The notes beneath the pieces are model-generated. The model was not told the origin of the DNA and did no database searches. It was given only the letters and a program-made list of their open reading frames with translations. Made by a program: the position numbers and the translations under genes. Positions 28,563-38,874 of a stretch of 64,000 nucleotides of DNA are shown here, piece after piece. How positions within the stretch are numbered: position 1 is the stretch's first letter; each line of letters starts with the position of its first letter. The stretch is from an uncultured Clostridia bacterium (lineage in GTDB: Bacteria; Bacillota; Clostridia; Oscillospirales; Ruminococcaceae). The stretch spans positions 1 to 64,000 of the forward strand of contig CANRKB010000008.1 of the NCBI GenBank assembly GCA_947631115.1. The letters run 5' to 3'.

Positions 28563-31364
28563 TTATTCTCTGTATTCCTCCATAACATAAGCTTCAAAAA
28601 TGTCGCCTTCCTTGATGTCCGTAAACTTTTCAAGACTTATTCCGCACTCAAATCCCGCGGAAACTTCCTTTACGGCGTCCTTAAAGCGCTGAAGTCCCGC
28701 TATCTTATCGTCGCCTACGACAATTCCGTCGCGAACAATACGTATCTGCGAGCTGCGCGAAATTTTTCCGTCAAGGACGTACGAACCTGCGACTGTTCCG
28801 ACGCTGCTTATCTTGTAGACCTGTCTTACCTCAGCCTTTCCGAGAGCGACCTCGCGGATCTTCGGAGCGAGCATTCCCTTCATAGCGGAGGTTATATCTT
28901 CAATTGCGTCGTAGATGACCCTGTAAAGGCGAATCTCAACGCCGTTTTCCTTTGCGACTTCTTCAGCCGCGGAGTTAGGTCTTACGTTAAAGCCTACGAT
29001 TATGGCGTTGCTGGCGTCCGCAAGCTTTACGTCACTTTCGTTTACAGCTCCTACGCCGCCGTGGATAACGCGAACGTTTACTTCTTCGCTCGACAGTTTT
29101 TCAAGCGACTGCTTTACCGCTTCGACAGAACCCTGTACGTCCGCCTTTACGATAATCGGAAGTTCCTTTATTTCGCCCTGCTCGATAGAACTGAACAGAT
29201 TGTCGAGAGTTACCTTTTTGTATGCTGAGAACTGTTCTTCCTTTGCCTCGGTCTTGCGCTTTTCAACAAGCTCTCTCGCAAGTTTTTCGTCCTCGACCGC
29301 CGCAAATGTGTCGCCCGCGGACGGAACTTCGGAAAGTCCCATTATCTCTACGGGTATGGACGGTCCCGCTTCGCTTACGCTCTTTCCCGTATCGTCGCGC
29401 ATAACGCGTACTCTGCCGACTGCCATTCCCGCGATTATGATGTCGCCCGTATGGAGCGTTCCGTTTTGTACCAAAAGCGTAGCTATCGGACCTCTCGACT
29501 TGTCGAGGCGCGCTTCTATAACTGCGCCCTTTGCAAGTCTGTCGGGGTTTGCTTTAAGCTCCATTACGTCTGCGGCAAGTCCTACCATTTCAAGCAGATT
29601 ATCCATTCCCTCGCCTGTTTTTGCAGATACGGGAACGCAAATAACATTTCCGCCCCAATCCTCGCACACAAGGTCGTACTTTGTAAGCTCTTCTTTTATC
29701 TTGTCAGGATTAGCGCCCTCTTTATCCATTTTGTTTATAGCTACAATTATCTGAACGCCTGCCGCTTTGGCATGGTTTATCGCTTCGATAGTCTGCGGCA
29801 TAATTCCGTCGTCCGCCGCTACAACGAGTATGGCTATATCCGTTATCATCGCTCCGCGCGCTCTCATTGCCGTAAACGCCTCGTGTCCGGGAGTATCGAG
29901 AAACGTTATGTCGCGGTCTTTAAGATGAACGCGGTATGCGCCGATATGCTGGGTTATACCTCCCGCTTCGGTAGAAGTAACGTGCGCATGGCGTATATAG
30001 TCGAGGATAGAGGTCTTTCCGTGGTCAACGTGTCCCATAACTACGACAACGGGCGAACGCGGTTTAAGATCCTCGTCCTTGTCCTCAACGTCTTCAAAAA
30101 GACGCTCCTCTATAGTTACGACAATTTCCTTTTCGACCTTTGCGCCGAGTTCTTCGGCTACCAAAGACGCCGTATCGAAATCTATGGTTTCGTTTATATT
30201 CGCCATTACTCCGAGTCCGAACAGCTTCTTTATGACCTCGGACGCCGTGACCTTGAGCCTTGTCGCAAGTTCTCCGACAACTATCTCGTCGGGAATCTGA
30301 ACTTTAAGCTGCTGCTTTCTTGCGCGCTCAAGCTCAAGCCTTTTCAGCTTCTGCGCTTCGGTTTCACGCTTGCTAGAATACTGCTGCTTTCCGCGCTGCT
30401 GGGATTTCTGCGTCAATTTCTGCTTGCTGCGGAAATTGTCGTTGTTCATTCCCCTGCCGCCTGCCATTGTTTCATAGCGCTCGTTGTATTTGTCAAGCTC
30501 GAAATAGCTTCCTCTTGTATCGACCTTTTTCGTTACCTGTTCGCCGTGCTTTACGGCTTCGCCTTTCTGCTTCTGCTGAACGGGCGGAGTGTTTACCTTT
30601 ATCTTGCTGCTGTCAATAGCTGGCTTTGAAACAGGCTGCTGTTTTATAACAGACGATTTCGTGCTGTTCGGCTTCGGCTTTTGTCCTTGACGATTGTTTG
30701 CAGGCTGGTTTTGCTGTTTAGAAGACCCGCGATTATTATTGCCGTTATTGTTCTGCTTATGATTATCACGGTTTTCACGAGTCTGAGCGTTGCCCTGCTT
30801 ATTTTCAACACGGTTACTCTGACCGCTCGGGAGGCTTTCGTGACTATCGGCTGCCTTTTGTTCGGGCTTCTGTTCTTTTTCGGAAACCTTTTCCGACTTC
30901 TTTTCTTCGGTTTTTACTTCGACTTTTACTTCTGATTTTTCTTCCTGCTTTTCCTTTGCGGAAGAAACGACCTTTTCGGCAGTCTTCTCTTCCGGTTTTT
31001 CCGCCTGTTTTTCCTCTGCTTCAGTCTGCAGTTCGACTTTTTCGGCTTCCGAAGATTTTTTCGCCGATGCTTCGGTCTTCTTTGTCGAAGTCTTTTTCTT
31101 GGTCTCTTTCTTTTCCTCCGCCGCAGGCTTAGGAGTCTTTATGCTCTTAGTTTGCGCAAAAGCGGCAAACAAGTCTTTGACCTCGTTTTCTCTTGTAAAT
31201 TTCTCAAGAAGATAACCTACCTCGTCAGCTCCGATAGTTGACGCGGCTTTTCTCGGGGTTTTTACGGGAAAAACCTCGTCCAGAACGCTCAAAAGCTCTG
31301 ATTTGTCAACGCCCAGATCGTTTGCGACCGTCTGAACCTTGTATTTGATTTGTTTACTTGGCAA
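28563..31364 (-). CDS. infB: translation initiation factor IF-2
   Basis: [39 protein letters not shown]; long charged N-terminal region. Confidence 0.98.
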   Translation of the reverse strand: MPSKQIKYKVQTVANDLGVDKSELLSVLDEVFPVKTPRKAASTIGADEVGYLLEKFTRENEVKDLFAAFAQTKSIKTPKPAAEEKKETKKKTSTKKTEASAKKSSEAEKVELQTEAEEKQAEKPEEKTAEKVVSSAKEKQEEKSEVKVEVKTEEKKSEKVSEKEQKPEQKAADSHESLPSGQSNRVENKQGNAQTRENRDNHKQNNNGNNNRGSSKQQNQPANNRQGQKPKPNSTKSSVIKQQPVSKPAIDSSKIKVNTPPVQQKQKGEAVKHGEQVTKKVDTRGSYFELDKYNERYETMAGGRGMNNDNFRSKQKLTQKSQQRGKQQYSSKRETEAQKLKRLELERARKQQLKVQIPDEIVVGELATRLKVTASEVIKKLFGLGVMANINETIDFDTASLVAEELGAKVEKEIVVTIEERLFEDVEDKDEDLKPRSPVVVVMGHVDHGKTSILDYIRHAHVTSTEAGGITQHIGAYRVHLKDRDITFLDTPGHEAFTAMRARGAMITDIAILVVAADDGIMPQTIEAINHAKAAGVQIIVAINKMDKEGANPDKIKEELTKYDLVCEDWGGNVICVPVSAKTGEGMDNLLEMVGLAADVMELKANPDRLAKGAVIEARLDKSRGPIATLLVQNGTLHTGDIIIAGMAVGRVRVMRDDTGKSVSEAGPSIPVEIMGLSEVPSAGDTFAAVEDEKLARELVEKRKTEAKEEQFSAYKKVTLDNLFSSIEQGEIKELPIIVKADVQGSVEAVKQSLEKLSSEEVNVRVIHGGVGAVNESDVKLADASNAIIVGFNVRPNSAAEEVAKENGVEIRLYRVIYDAIEDITSAMKGMLAPKIREVALGKAEVRQVYKISSVGTVAGSYVLDGKISRSSQIRIVRDGIVVGDDKIAGLQRFKDAVKEVSAGFECGISLEKFTDIKEGDIFEAYVMEEYRE

Positions 31365-31418
31365 TGTATATTTCCTCCAAACCTTTGGGCTTTACGCCCC
31401 GAAATTTATTATTTTCAA

Positions 31419-31715
31419 TCATGCTATGTGCTTAACCGCCGATTTGAAAAGTCCCTCGTCGTTTATGAGAAAAACTCCCGTGCGCTTTCCTAAGGCATCG
31501 AGCGCCTCGTCCATTGTAAAATCCGCTTTTACAACGGATCTGTTATACTTCCCTGCGAAAAAGCGAACTTCTTTTTCCGTCTTTTGAGATATATCAAAAG
31601 CCAGTATCACTCCGCAGTATCCCTTTGCCGAAAGCCCGTCGCATACCGCCTCGAACCCCGTGACAAGCTTTCCCGCACGTTTGCTTAAAGCTATCACGCT
31701 AAGTGTTTTATTCAT
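31419..31715 (-). CDS. ylxQ: L7Ae/L30e-like protein YlxQ
   Basis: MNKTLSVIALSKRAGKLVTGFEAVCDGL; operon context. Confidence 0.88.
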   Translation of the reverse strand: MNKTLSVIALSKRAGKLVTGFEAVCDGLSAKGYCGVILAFDISQKTEKEVRFFAGKYNRSVVKADFTMDEALDALGKRTGVFLINDEGLFKSAVKHIA

Positions 31716-31980
31716 CGGGCAATATCTCCTTTCGGATGCTTTCGTATATATCATCCGATATAGGGAGTTTAAAAGAACGTTCAAGTTTTTTTCCTTTTCT
31801 TGCGATCTGAAAACAGTTCAAATCGTTGCAGAGATAAGCTCCTCTGCCGTTCATTTTTCCCGTTTTGTCAAGAACAATATTTCCTTCGGGAGTGCGTACT
31901 ATTCTTATAGCGCCCTTTTTGCCTATCATTTCTCCGCAGGCAATGCACTTTCTCATAGGGACTTTTGCTTTCTCAGCCAT
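31708..31980 (-). CDS. ylxR: YlxR family RNA-binding protein (DUF448)
   Basis: KVPMRKCIACGEMIGKKGAIRIVRTPEG, NGRGAYLCNDLNC. Confidence 0.93.
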   Translation of the reverse strand: MAEKAKVPMRKCIACGEMIGKKGAIRIVRTPEGNIVLDKTGKMNGRGAYLCNDLNCFQIARKGKKLERSFKLPISDDIYESIRKEILPDE

Positions 31981-31984
31981 CGAC

Positions 31985-33166
31985 TCACTCCGTTTCTTCG
32001 GATTCGTTTACTTCAGTTTCGTTTTCTTCGAGCGGGACCGTTTCATAGTCTTCGGGCTTTACCGCGCTCTGCGCTTTTATGTCGATCTTATATCCCGTAA
32101 GCTTTGCGGCAAGCCATGCGTTCTGTCCCTTGTTTCCTATTGCAAGAGAAAGCTGGTTGTCGGGAACGATGACCTTGCAGGACTTCTTGTCGGGATTCGG
32201 ATTTGTGATGATGACCTTTACTACATCGGCGGGCTTCAGAGCCTGTTTTATAAACTCCTCCGCGTCGTCGCCGTACAAAACGACATCGACCTTTTCTCCG
32301 TTTATTTCCTTTGTAACTGCGTTTATCCTGCTCTTCTGAGGACCTATGCAAGCGCCCAGAGCGTCGACGTTCGGATCGTTGCTCTTAACGGCTATCTTGC
32401 TCCTGCTTCCGGGAACGCGGCTGACTGCCTTTATTTCGACTGTTCCGTCGTATATTTCGGGACACTCAAGCTCGAACAGGCGCTTTATCAGCCACTTGTC
32501 TGTTCTCGAAACTTTCAGATACTGGTTCTTCTCGCCCTCTTTATATTCCTTTGAAATACCCGAGATATATACCTTTATTACCTGTCCGACTTCAAGCACT
32601 TCGCCGGGTATCTGCTCGTTTCTAGGCAGGATAACTTCGTTCTTGTTTATTTCAAGCGTAGCTATGAGCGTCTTCGGCTCTACCTTTGTAACGACAGCCG
32701 ACACGGCTTCGTTTTCATACTGACCCCAGATCTCGCTTAAATGCTGGCGCTCTGCGTTTGAAAATCCCTGTTTTATCAGGTCTTTAGCGTTTTTCGCGGC
32801 AATTCTCTTAAACATTTTCGTATCAACGGGGCATTTTACTCTCGAGCCTACCTCCGCTTTCGGGTCGATCTTCAGCGCCTCCTCGAGCACTATTTCCTTT
32901 TCGGGCTCGTAAAGCGAGTCAACGACCTCAATGACCTCTTTCATAATGCTTACGTCAAATATCTTCTTTTCAATGTCGATATTTACAATGACAAAGCTCT
33001 CCTCGTCATCGTCAAAATGAAGATTTGACTTCAGGCTTTTTTCAATCGCGTACTTTATCTTGTCCGCCAGGATCTCGCTCGATATTCCCTTTTCCTGAGC
33101 CAACAGCGCGAGATTTTCGTAAATGTCGCCGTAGTCTTCGCCTTTTACTGCTTTTCGTTTAGCCAT
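31985..33166 (-). CDS. nusA: transcription termination/antitermination factor NusA
   Basis: SRVPGSRSKIAVKSNDPNVDALGACIGPQKSRINAVTKEINGEKVDVV. Confidence 0.97.
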   Translation of the reverse strand: MAKRKAVKGEDYGDIYENLALLAQEKGISSEILADKIKYAIEKSLKSNLHFDDDEESFVIVNIDIEKKIFDVSIMKEVIEVVDSLYEPEKEIVLEEALKIDPKAEVGSRVKCPVDTKMFKRIAAKNAKDLIKQGFSNAERQHLSEIWGQYENEAVSAVVTKVEPKTLIATLEINKNEVILPRNEQIPGEVLEVGQVIKVYISGISKEYKEGEKNQYLKVSRTDKWLIKRLFELECPEIYDGTVEIKAVSRVPGSRSKIAVKSNDPNVDALGACIGPQKSRINAVTKEINGEKVDVVLYGDDAEEFIKQALKPADVVKVIITNPNPDKKSCKVIVPDNQLSLAIGNKGQNAWLAAKLTGYKIDIKAQSAVKPEDYETVPLEENETEVNESEETE

Positions 33167-33172
33167 TTTCCG

Positions 33173-33679
33173 TTATACCTCCGTCAATATTTTGTCAAAA
33201 TCATCAAAATCATCATAATTCATCGAAGAAATATCCGAGAGCAAAATTTCCGCTTCTCCGAATTCCCCCGAAATTTTTACTTTCTCTCCGTCAAAGCCTT
33301 TAAGAACACATTTAACTTCCTTAGCTTTTAACTCTTCCGAGAGCTTATATGTCTTCAGCTTTATCCTTTTCCCGACAGAAACGTATATCTGGTCTACACG
33401 CCTTATCGGACGTTCAAGCCCTGCAGAACCTACCTCGAGGTAGTCTATCTTCTCCACGAACGGCTGTTTGTCAACTTCTGCGTTTATCAGCCCGTCTATG
33501 CTCTCGCAGTCGTCTATGGATATTCCCTCGGGCTTATCTATAAGTATCCTCAGATACCAACTCGCGCCTTCCTTTATGAAAACAACGTCCCATAAAGAAT
33601 ATCCGTGACCCTCGACTATGGGTCTTACGACTTTTTCCGCCGCCGCTTCTACCTGATTGAAACCTTTGGAAAAACCCAA
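33173..33679 (-). CDS. rimP: ribosome maturation factor RimP
   Basis: LRILIDKPEGISIDDCESI, DYLEVGSAGLERPI. Confidence 0.95.
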   Translation of the reverse strand: MGFSKGFNQVEAAAEKVVRPIVEGHGYSLWDVVFIKEGASWYLRILIDKPEGISIDDCESIDGLINAEVDKQPFVEKIDYLEVGSAGLERPIRRVDQIYVSVGKRIKLKTYKLSEELKAKEVKCVLKGFDGEKVKISGEFGEAEILLSDISSMNYDDFDDFDKILTEV

Positions 33680-33788
33680 AAAACTACCTCCTCTTTTTTC
33701 AGGCTGTAGATAAAGCCTGTAATTTGCTTTTATATTATTTTATGCGCATACGGCTCTGTTCGCAATAAAATGCCCTTTCAAAAAACCG

Positions 33789-33812
33789 CCGCTCGGATCT
33801 CTCCGAGCGGTG
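33789..33812. terminator. intrinsic terminator after rplA
   Basis: ccgctcgga-tctc-tccgagcgg next to T/A-rich flank. Confidence 0.7.
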
Positions 33813-33836
33813 ATAATTATGCGCAATAATCCCCCG

Positions 33837-34529
33837 TCACACACCGAAACGCAAGGTGTTTACCCTAACGCCGGGACCCATGGTCGAGGATACAGTACAG
33901 CTCTTTATATACTGTCCCTTTGCCGCAGCGGGCTTAGCCTTAACAACCGCTTCCATAAGCGCGTCAAAGTTTTCCTCAAGCTTTTCTATGCCAAAGGACG
34001 CTTTTCCTATGGGGCAGTGAATGATGTTGGACTTATCAAGGCGATACTCTATCTTACCTGCCTTAGCTTCCTGAACAGCCTTTCCGACGTCGGGAGTTAC
34101 CGTTCCTGCCTTGGGGTTAGGCATAAGTCCTCTCGGACCGAGTACCTTACCGAGACGTCCTACAACGCCCATCATATCGGGCGTAGCTATAACTACCTCG
34201 AAATCCATCCAGCCGCCCTGGATCTTTGCGACTGTTTCATTATCAGCGATATAATCAGCTCCCGCAGCCTTTGCGTCAGCCTCTTTCTCGGGCTTGCAGA
34301 ATACGAGAGTTCTTATGGTCTTACCAGTTCCGTTGGGAAGTACGACCGCGCCGCGAACCTGCTGATCAGCGTGCTTTGAGTCTACGCCCAAACGAATATG
34401 AAGCTCGACAGTTTCGTCAAACTTTGCCTTTGCTGTCTTGCAGACAAGGTCAAGAGCCTCCTGTGACTCATAAACCTTTGCGGAATCTATGAGCTTTGCG
34501 CTCTCAACATACTTTTTTCCGTGTTTCAT
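33837..34529 (-). CDS. rplA: 50S ribosomal protein L1
   Basis: [51 protein letters not shown]. Confidence 0.98.
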   Translation of the reverse strand: MKHGKKYVESAKLIDSAKVYESQEALDLVCKTAKAKFDETVELHIRLGVDSKHADQQVRGAVVLPNGTGKTIRTLVFCKPEKEADAKAAGADYIADNETVAKIQGGWMDFEVVIATPDMMGVVGRLGKVLGPRGLMPNPKAGTVTPDVGKAVQEAKAGKIEYRLDKSNIIHCPIGKASFGIEKLEENFDALMEAVVKAKPAAAKGQYIKSCTVSSTMGPGVRVNTLRFGV

Positions 34530-34601
34530 CTAATAATCCTCCTTGTGGTTATCGGCGATTTTCGCCGCATTAGCGGAATTTATATCCTCCCACTTATTTT
34601 A

Positions 34602-35027
34602 TCAGTCAACTACCTCTACGCCCATCGAACGGCAAGTTCCCGCGATCATCGACATTGCAGACTCAACGCTTGCTGCATTAAGATCGGGCATCTTTGTCTC
34701 GGCAATTTCCTTAAGCTGAGCCTTTGTGATCTTTGCAACCTTTGTCTTATTCGGAACTCCCGAACCGCTCTCGATCTTGCAAGCCTTCTTTATAAGTACG
34801 CTCGCAGGAGGAGTCTTGGTAATAAAGCTAAAGCTTCTGTCAGCGTAAACCGTTATAACGACAGGGATTATAAGTCCTGCCTGAGCCTTTGTGCGCTCGT
34901 TGAATTCCTTTGTAAACGCCATAATATTAACGCCGTGCTGTCCGAGCGCCGGACCTACAGGCGGAGCCGGCGTAGCCTTGCCGGCAGGGATCTGAAGTTT
35001 AATAAAACCTGTAACCTTTTGTGCCAT
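34602..35027 (-). CDS. rplK: 50S ribosomal protein L11
   Basis: [29 protein letters not shown]. Confidence 0.98.
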   Translation of the reverse strand: MAQKVTGFIKLQIPAGKATPAPPVGPALGQHGVNIMAFTKEFNERTKAQAGLIIPVVITVYADRSFSFITKTPPASVLIKKACKIESGSGVPNKTKVAKITKAQLKEIAETKMPDLNAASVESAMSMIAGTCRSMGVEVVD

Positions 35028-35076
35028 TGCAATTATCCTCCGTAAATTTTTCTGAAAAACGTCCTCGAATTACCGC

Positions 35077-35637
35077 TCAAGCTTTCTTGACCGCGGAAAA
35101 TTCGATCGTCGCGGGAATTATCCCGCCCATCATATTGACGAGATTTACGACAAGCGTCTTATTTTCCTCGTCAACCTCAGCGACAGTTCCTGTAAAGTCT
35201 ACAAATATGCCGCCCGTAATAACTACTTCGTCGCCGACCTTGAACGCGGGCGCTGAATTGTCCGAGCTGTTGTATCTGCCCTGCTCGAGCGCCATTGCTT
35301 CGCTTTCGCTGAGCGGAGTAGGCTTGGACTCGGGACCTACAAATCCCGTCACGCCTCTTGTGTTTCTGCAGATATACCACGTTTCGTTTGTTTCGACCAT
35401 CTTAACGAAAACGTATCCGGGATAAACCTTTTCTTCAACTTCTACTTGCTTTTTAACAGTTACCCCGTTTTCCTTTACTTCCTTTTCGACCGTCTTTTTG
35501 GTCATCGGAATAGTGACATCTTCTATAAGATGCCCCAAATTGCGGTTGTCAACAAGTGTCCTAATATCATCGGCAACTTTTTTCTCATATCCCGAATAGG
35601 TGTGAAGAATATACCATTTTGCTTCTGAATCAGCCAT
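35077..35637 (-). CDS. nusG: transcription antitermination factor NusG
   Basis: AKWYILHTYSGYEKKV, TRGVTGFVG, VGDEVVITGGIFVDFTGTVAEVD. Confidence 0.97.
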   Translation of the reverse strand: MADSEAKWYILHTYSGYEKKVADDIRTLVDNRNLGHLIEDVTIPMTKKTVEKEVKENGVTVKKQVEVEEKVYPGYVFVKMVETNETWYICRNTRGVTGFVGPESKPTPLSESEAMALEQGRYNSSDNSAPAFKVGDEVVITGGIFVDFTGTVAEVDEENKTLVVNLVNMMGGIIPATIEFSAVKKA

Positions 35638-35655
35638 ATTAACCCCCGTAAATCG

Positions 35656-35955
35656 TCAGAACAGCAAGTTGTTCAAAAGACCGAACAGCGAATCCACGCC
35701 GAAAACCAACAGTCCCGCAATAAGGCATACCACAACGACAACTATAGTATTTCGCGTCGTTTCTTTCGGACCCGGCCAAACAACCTTTTTAAATTCCGCT
35801 TTTGCGTCCTTAAAGAACTTTATCGGGCCTTTCTTTGCCTTTTTGTTCTTATCCGCTTTTTTGGAATTTTTCTTGTCGTCTGTTTTTACTTTCTTTGCGG
35901 ATTTGTCATCTTCACTTTCGGGAGAGTTTTTCTCAAGCTCTAAATCGTTTGCCAT
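35656..35955 (-). CDS. secE: preprotein translocase subunit SecE
   Basis: FKDAKAEFKKVVWPGPKETTRNTIVVVVVCLIAGLLVFGVD; position. Confidence 0.93.
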   Translation of the reverse strand: MANDLELEKNSPESEDDKSAKKVKTDDKKNSKKADKNKKAKKGPIKFFKDAKAEFKKVVWPGPKETTRNTIVVVVVCLIAGLLVFGVDSLFGLLNNLLF

Positions 35956-35971
35956 AAAATCCTCCCTCTCG

Positions 35972-36121
35972 TCACTTGGTTTCTTTGTGAAGAGTGTGTT
36001 TCTTGCAGAATCTGCAATACTTCGTCATTTCGAGCCTGTCTGGGTCGTTTTTCTTGTTCTTCATGGTGTTGTAATTGCGCTGCTTGCACTCTGTACACGC
36101 CAGTGTAATCTTTACTCTCAC
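35972..36121 (-). CDS. rpmG: 50S ribosomal protein L33 (GTG start)
   Basis: Hand translation: [49 protein letters not shown] (49 aa), two CxxC pairs, RBS ggagg upstream; absent from ORF track. Confidence 0.95.
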   Translation of the reverse strand: MRVKITLACTECKQRNYNTMKNKKNDPDRLEMTKYCRFCKKHTLHKETK

Positions 36122-36354
36122 TTTCGGCACCTCCTAATTTTTTCTGAGCCTCCCTCACGCGGCTTTCGCATAGCAACGGGCTTTGCAATAAGCTCCGCGT
36201 CTGCCTTTCGACAGCGTTTTTCGGGAAATTTTTCCGCACATAAAAATGCACAAAAAAATATACCCCATTCGAGGTATATTCATTTTATCACATTTTATAA
36301 TCTTTGTCAAGCACTTTTTTATAATTTTTTTTATTTTTTATTTTTTCGCCCGAA

Positions 36355-36933
36355 TTATGACAGCATAGCGTCTGCAATCAGCGTTCCGTTCGGGTGAACT
36401 ATAATGTAAATGTATCCGCTTTCGGTCTTTCCCTTGACCGCTCCTGCGGCGCTTGCCTGCTGGTCGGGATAGAACGCGCCCTCGTTTCTTATATATTCAA
36501 AATAATCGTCCATTGCGCTTTGGATAGATTGCGTCTTATCCGCCTTTGGTTTTACCAAAAGTATTTTATAGAGCTGAGCGCTTATTGTATTTGACATCAG
36601 GCAGAAGTCCTCGCAATCTGCGAGGACTATTTCTTCGTTGAACAGAGCGTTTACATAATTCTGTTCCGACACGGTTTCCATGCTCGGCCATTCGTCTGCG
36701 TTCAACGCCTTATCAGCCATTTTTTCGGCTGTAGAACCCGACGCCCGGCTATCCGAAGACTGCGAGCTGTCAGAAGACGCCGAACTCTGCGAGCCGCTCG
36801 AACTTGAGGATGACATAACTGAGCTTTGCGAGCTGCTCTGAGAAGAGTCTGACGGATTTTCCGTATTATTTCTGCAGCCGCCGAGCGTCAGCACGGCAGC
36901 GGCGCAAATCATTGCAACAAATAATTTTCTCAT
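36355..36933 (-). CDS. lipoprotein with Ser-rich linker
   Basis: MRKLFVAMICAAAVLTLGGC lipobox then SSQSSSQSSVMSSSSSSGSQ linker. Confidence 0.75.
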   Translation of the reverse strand: MRKLFVAMICAAAVLTLGGCRNNTENPSDSSQSSSQSSVMSSSSSSGSQSSASSDSSQSSDSRASGSTAEKMADKALNADEWPSMETVSEQNYVNALFNEEIVLADCEDFCLMSNTISAQLYKILLVKPKADKTQSIQSAMDDYFEYIRNEGAFYPDQQASAAGAVKGKTESGYIYIIVHPNGTLIADAMLS

Positions 36934-37031
36934 ATAGATACTCCTTTCTTTTGTCTGAAATATTGTGCGTGGTTTTTTTTAATTTATACGTCGTTATTAT
37001 ATGTTGTGTTTTTTTGAAATTTACACCAAAA

Positions 37032-37054
37032 AGCAGCCGCATAAAGCGGCTGCT
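37032..37054. terminator. intrinsic terminator
   Basis: agcagccgc-ataaa-gcggctgct. Confidence 0.6.
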
Positions 37055-37100
37055 CGGATTTAATGCTCTTGGGGAAGACGCCCGTCATGGCGGATCAAAA

Positions 37101-37147
37101 AATGTATAACCTGTACAACCTTTAAATCATGTACAACCTGTACAACC
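37101..37147. repeat. short tandem repeat of 9-bp unit tgtacaacc
   Basis: tgtataacc tgtacaacc tttaaatca tgtacaacc tgtacaacc. Confidence 0.8.
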
Positions 37148-37180
37148 GTTTGAATGATTCCCGCGCGCATTATTTGGCGA

Positions 37181-37456
37181 TTACTCGCCTTTCTGCTTTG
37201 CGAAGCACTCGCTGCACAGAACGGGTCTGTCGCCCTTGGGCTCAAACGGAACGCGAGCTACACCGCCGCATACAGCACAAGTTGCCTCATAAAACGTTCT
37301 TGCGCCTCTGCCTGCATTCTTTCTCGCATCGCGGCAAGCCTTGCATCTCTGCGGCTCATTCTCAAAGCCCTTTTCTGCGTAGAATTCCTGTTCGCCCGCA
37401 GTGAACACAAAATCAGCGCCGCAGTCTTTGCATTTCAGTGTCTTGTCAGTGTACAT
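37181..37456 (-). CDS. zinc-ribbon protein (CxxC-x20-CxxC type)
   Basis: MYTDKTLKCKDCGADFVFTAGEQEFYAEKGFENEPQRCKACRDARK... second CxxC pair TCAVCGG / CSECF. Confidence 0.9.
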   Translation of the reverse strand: MYTDKTLKCKDCGADFVFTAGEQEFYAEKGFENEPQRCKACRDARKNAGRGARTFYEATCAVCGGVARVPFEPKGDRPVLCSECFAKQKGE

Positions 37457-37563
37457 AGATTTACCCCTTAAAAAAATAATAATGTTAGCCCTCATCGGAT
37501 TTTACCGACATCTCAGCGCAAAGAATATTTGCACAGCGCTTTTTTTAAGCTATTCGGGACATA

Positions 37564-38100
37564 TTAACCTTTGTAAATTGCGCGAAGCTTTTTCCTCGCG
37601 CGAACCAGCGCGTTGTCCACAGACTTTTTATCCACTCCCAGCTTCTTTGCCAGTTCGTCGTAAGAAAGGCCCATTACGACGCCCTTTATGCATTTGTATT
37701 CAAACTCCGAAAGCTCTTTTTCGATAGCCCGTATCATATCAATGCTGTTTTCCCTTTGAATGACTTCTTCTTCGGGAGTAGGCTTCATATCTGCGACCGC
37801 GTCCAGTTCTTCCTCGCGGACGAGCCGTTTCGCACGGTTTATAGAACGCCTCACGGTATTTTTGAGCCTGTTTTCAATACACACCGCCGCAAAGGCCGAA
37901 AACTCGCCCTTTTCTTCGTCATAGCTCTTTACGGCGCTCATAAGCCCATCCATTCCGTCGGACACCAATTCTTCATAATCGGCGTATGCCGAGTATTTTT
38001 TTGCAATTGCGAAAACTATCTTTAAGTGGCTCGAGATCATCTCCGCAACTTTTTCGCTGTCCGAACGGTTTTGTTCGATAAGTTTTTTCTCATTCTGCAT
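37564..38100 (-). CDS. RNA polymerase sigma factor, SigH/SigI-like
   Basis: AKKYSAYADYEELVSDGMDGLMSAVKSYD (region 2), LSYDELAKKLGVDKKSVDNALVRARKKLR (region 4); start adjusted to MQNEKK. Confidence 0.85.
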   Translation of the reverse strand: MQNEKKLIEQNRSDSEKVAEMISSHLKIVFAIAKKYSAYADYEELVSDGMDGLMSAVKSYDEEKGEFSAFAAVCIENRLKNTVRRSINRAKRLVREEELDAVADMKPTPEEEVIQRENSIDMIRAIEKELSEFEYKCIKGVVMGLSYDELAKKLGVDKKSVDNALVRARKKLRAIYKG

Positions 38101-38239
38101 TGAATTATCTTTCAACGTTATGCTCCTACCGTTCAATACATTTTATCACAACTTATACTTTTTGTCAACAATTTCTTTTCACATTTAACAAAAAATCGAC
38201 ATATTAGCGAAAATTTTCAAAAAAAATTAGGCATTTTAA

Positions 38240-38785
38240 CTATGTTCTGTAATTCGCTCTTCCCGTCTTGAAAATATTGCCGCCCGCGCAGTCTATAGCC
38301 ACTATCAGAGGGAATTTTTCAAATTTCAGCCGCTTTACGCTTTCACAACCGAGGTCCTCGAAAGCTATAACTTCACACTCTGTTATGCATTTACAAGCGA
38401 GCGCGCCCGCGCCTCCCACGGCGCAGAAATATACTGCTCCGTTTCTTTGGATAGCGTCGCATACGGCTTCGCTTCTTTCGCCTTTTCCTATCATTGCCGA
38501 AAGACCCAGATCGAGAAATCTCGGCGAATATACGTCCATTCTGCCCGACGTCGTAGGACCGCACGACCCTATAACCATTCCCTCGCGCGCGGCTGTAGGC
38601 CCGGCATAATATATTGCCGCGCCCGAAAGCTCATACGGGAGCTTTCCTCCCTCGTCAAGCAGCGCGTTTATCCTCTTATGCGCGGCGTCGCGCGAAGTAT
38701 AGACTGCGCCCGACAAGAACACCCTGTCGCCGACGCGGAGAGTTTTCGCTTTTTCTTTGAGCTCGGCGGTATTCATTTCTATCAT
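38240..38785 (-). CDS. Fe-S hydro-lyase / class I fumarase beta subunit
   Basis: GDRVFLSGAVYTSRDAAHKR, YAGPTAAREGMVIGSCGPTTSGRMD, VGGAGALACKCI. Confidence 0.92.
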   Translation of the reverse strand: MIEMNTAELKEKAKTLRVGDRVFLSGAVYTSRDAAHKRINALLDEGGKLPYELSGAAIYYAGPTAAREGMVIGSCGPTTSGRMDVYSPRFLDLGLSAMIGKGERSEAVCDAIQRNGAVYFCAVGGAGALACKCITECEVIAFEDLGCESVKRLKFEKFPLIVAIDCAGGNIFKTGRANYRT

Positions 38786-38874
38786 AAGCTTTACCTTAAT
38801 CTATATAACGTTTTAACATATAAATCGGGAATAAGTTTTAGAAAAGTCAAATTCCCGATTTATATTTCTTTTTA

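Noticed and set aside
29451-30629. 392-aa + strand ORF opposite infB
   Set aside because: Shadow ORF antisense to a clear IF-2 coding region
36122-36354. tRNA gene near rpmG
   Set aside because: No cloverleaf or TTCGA-type T-arm arrangement; only a short AT hairpin
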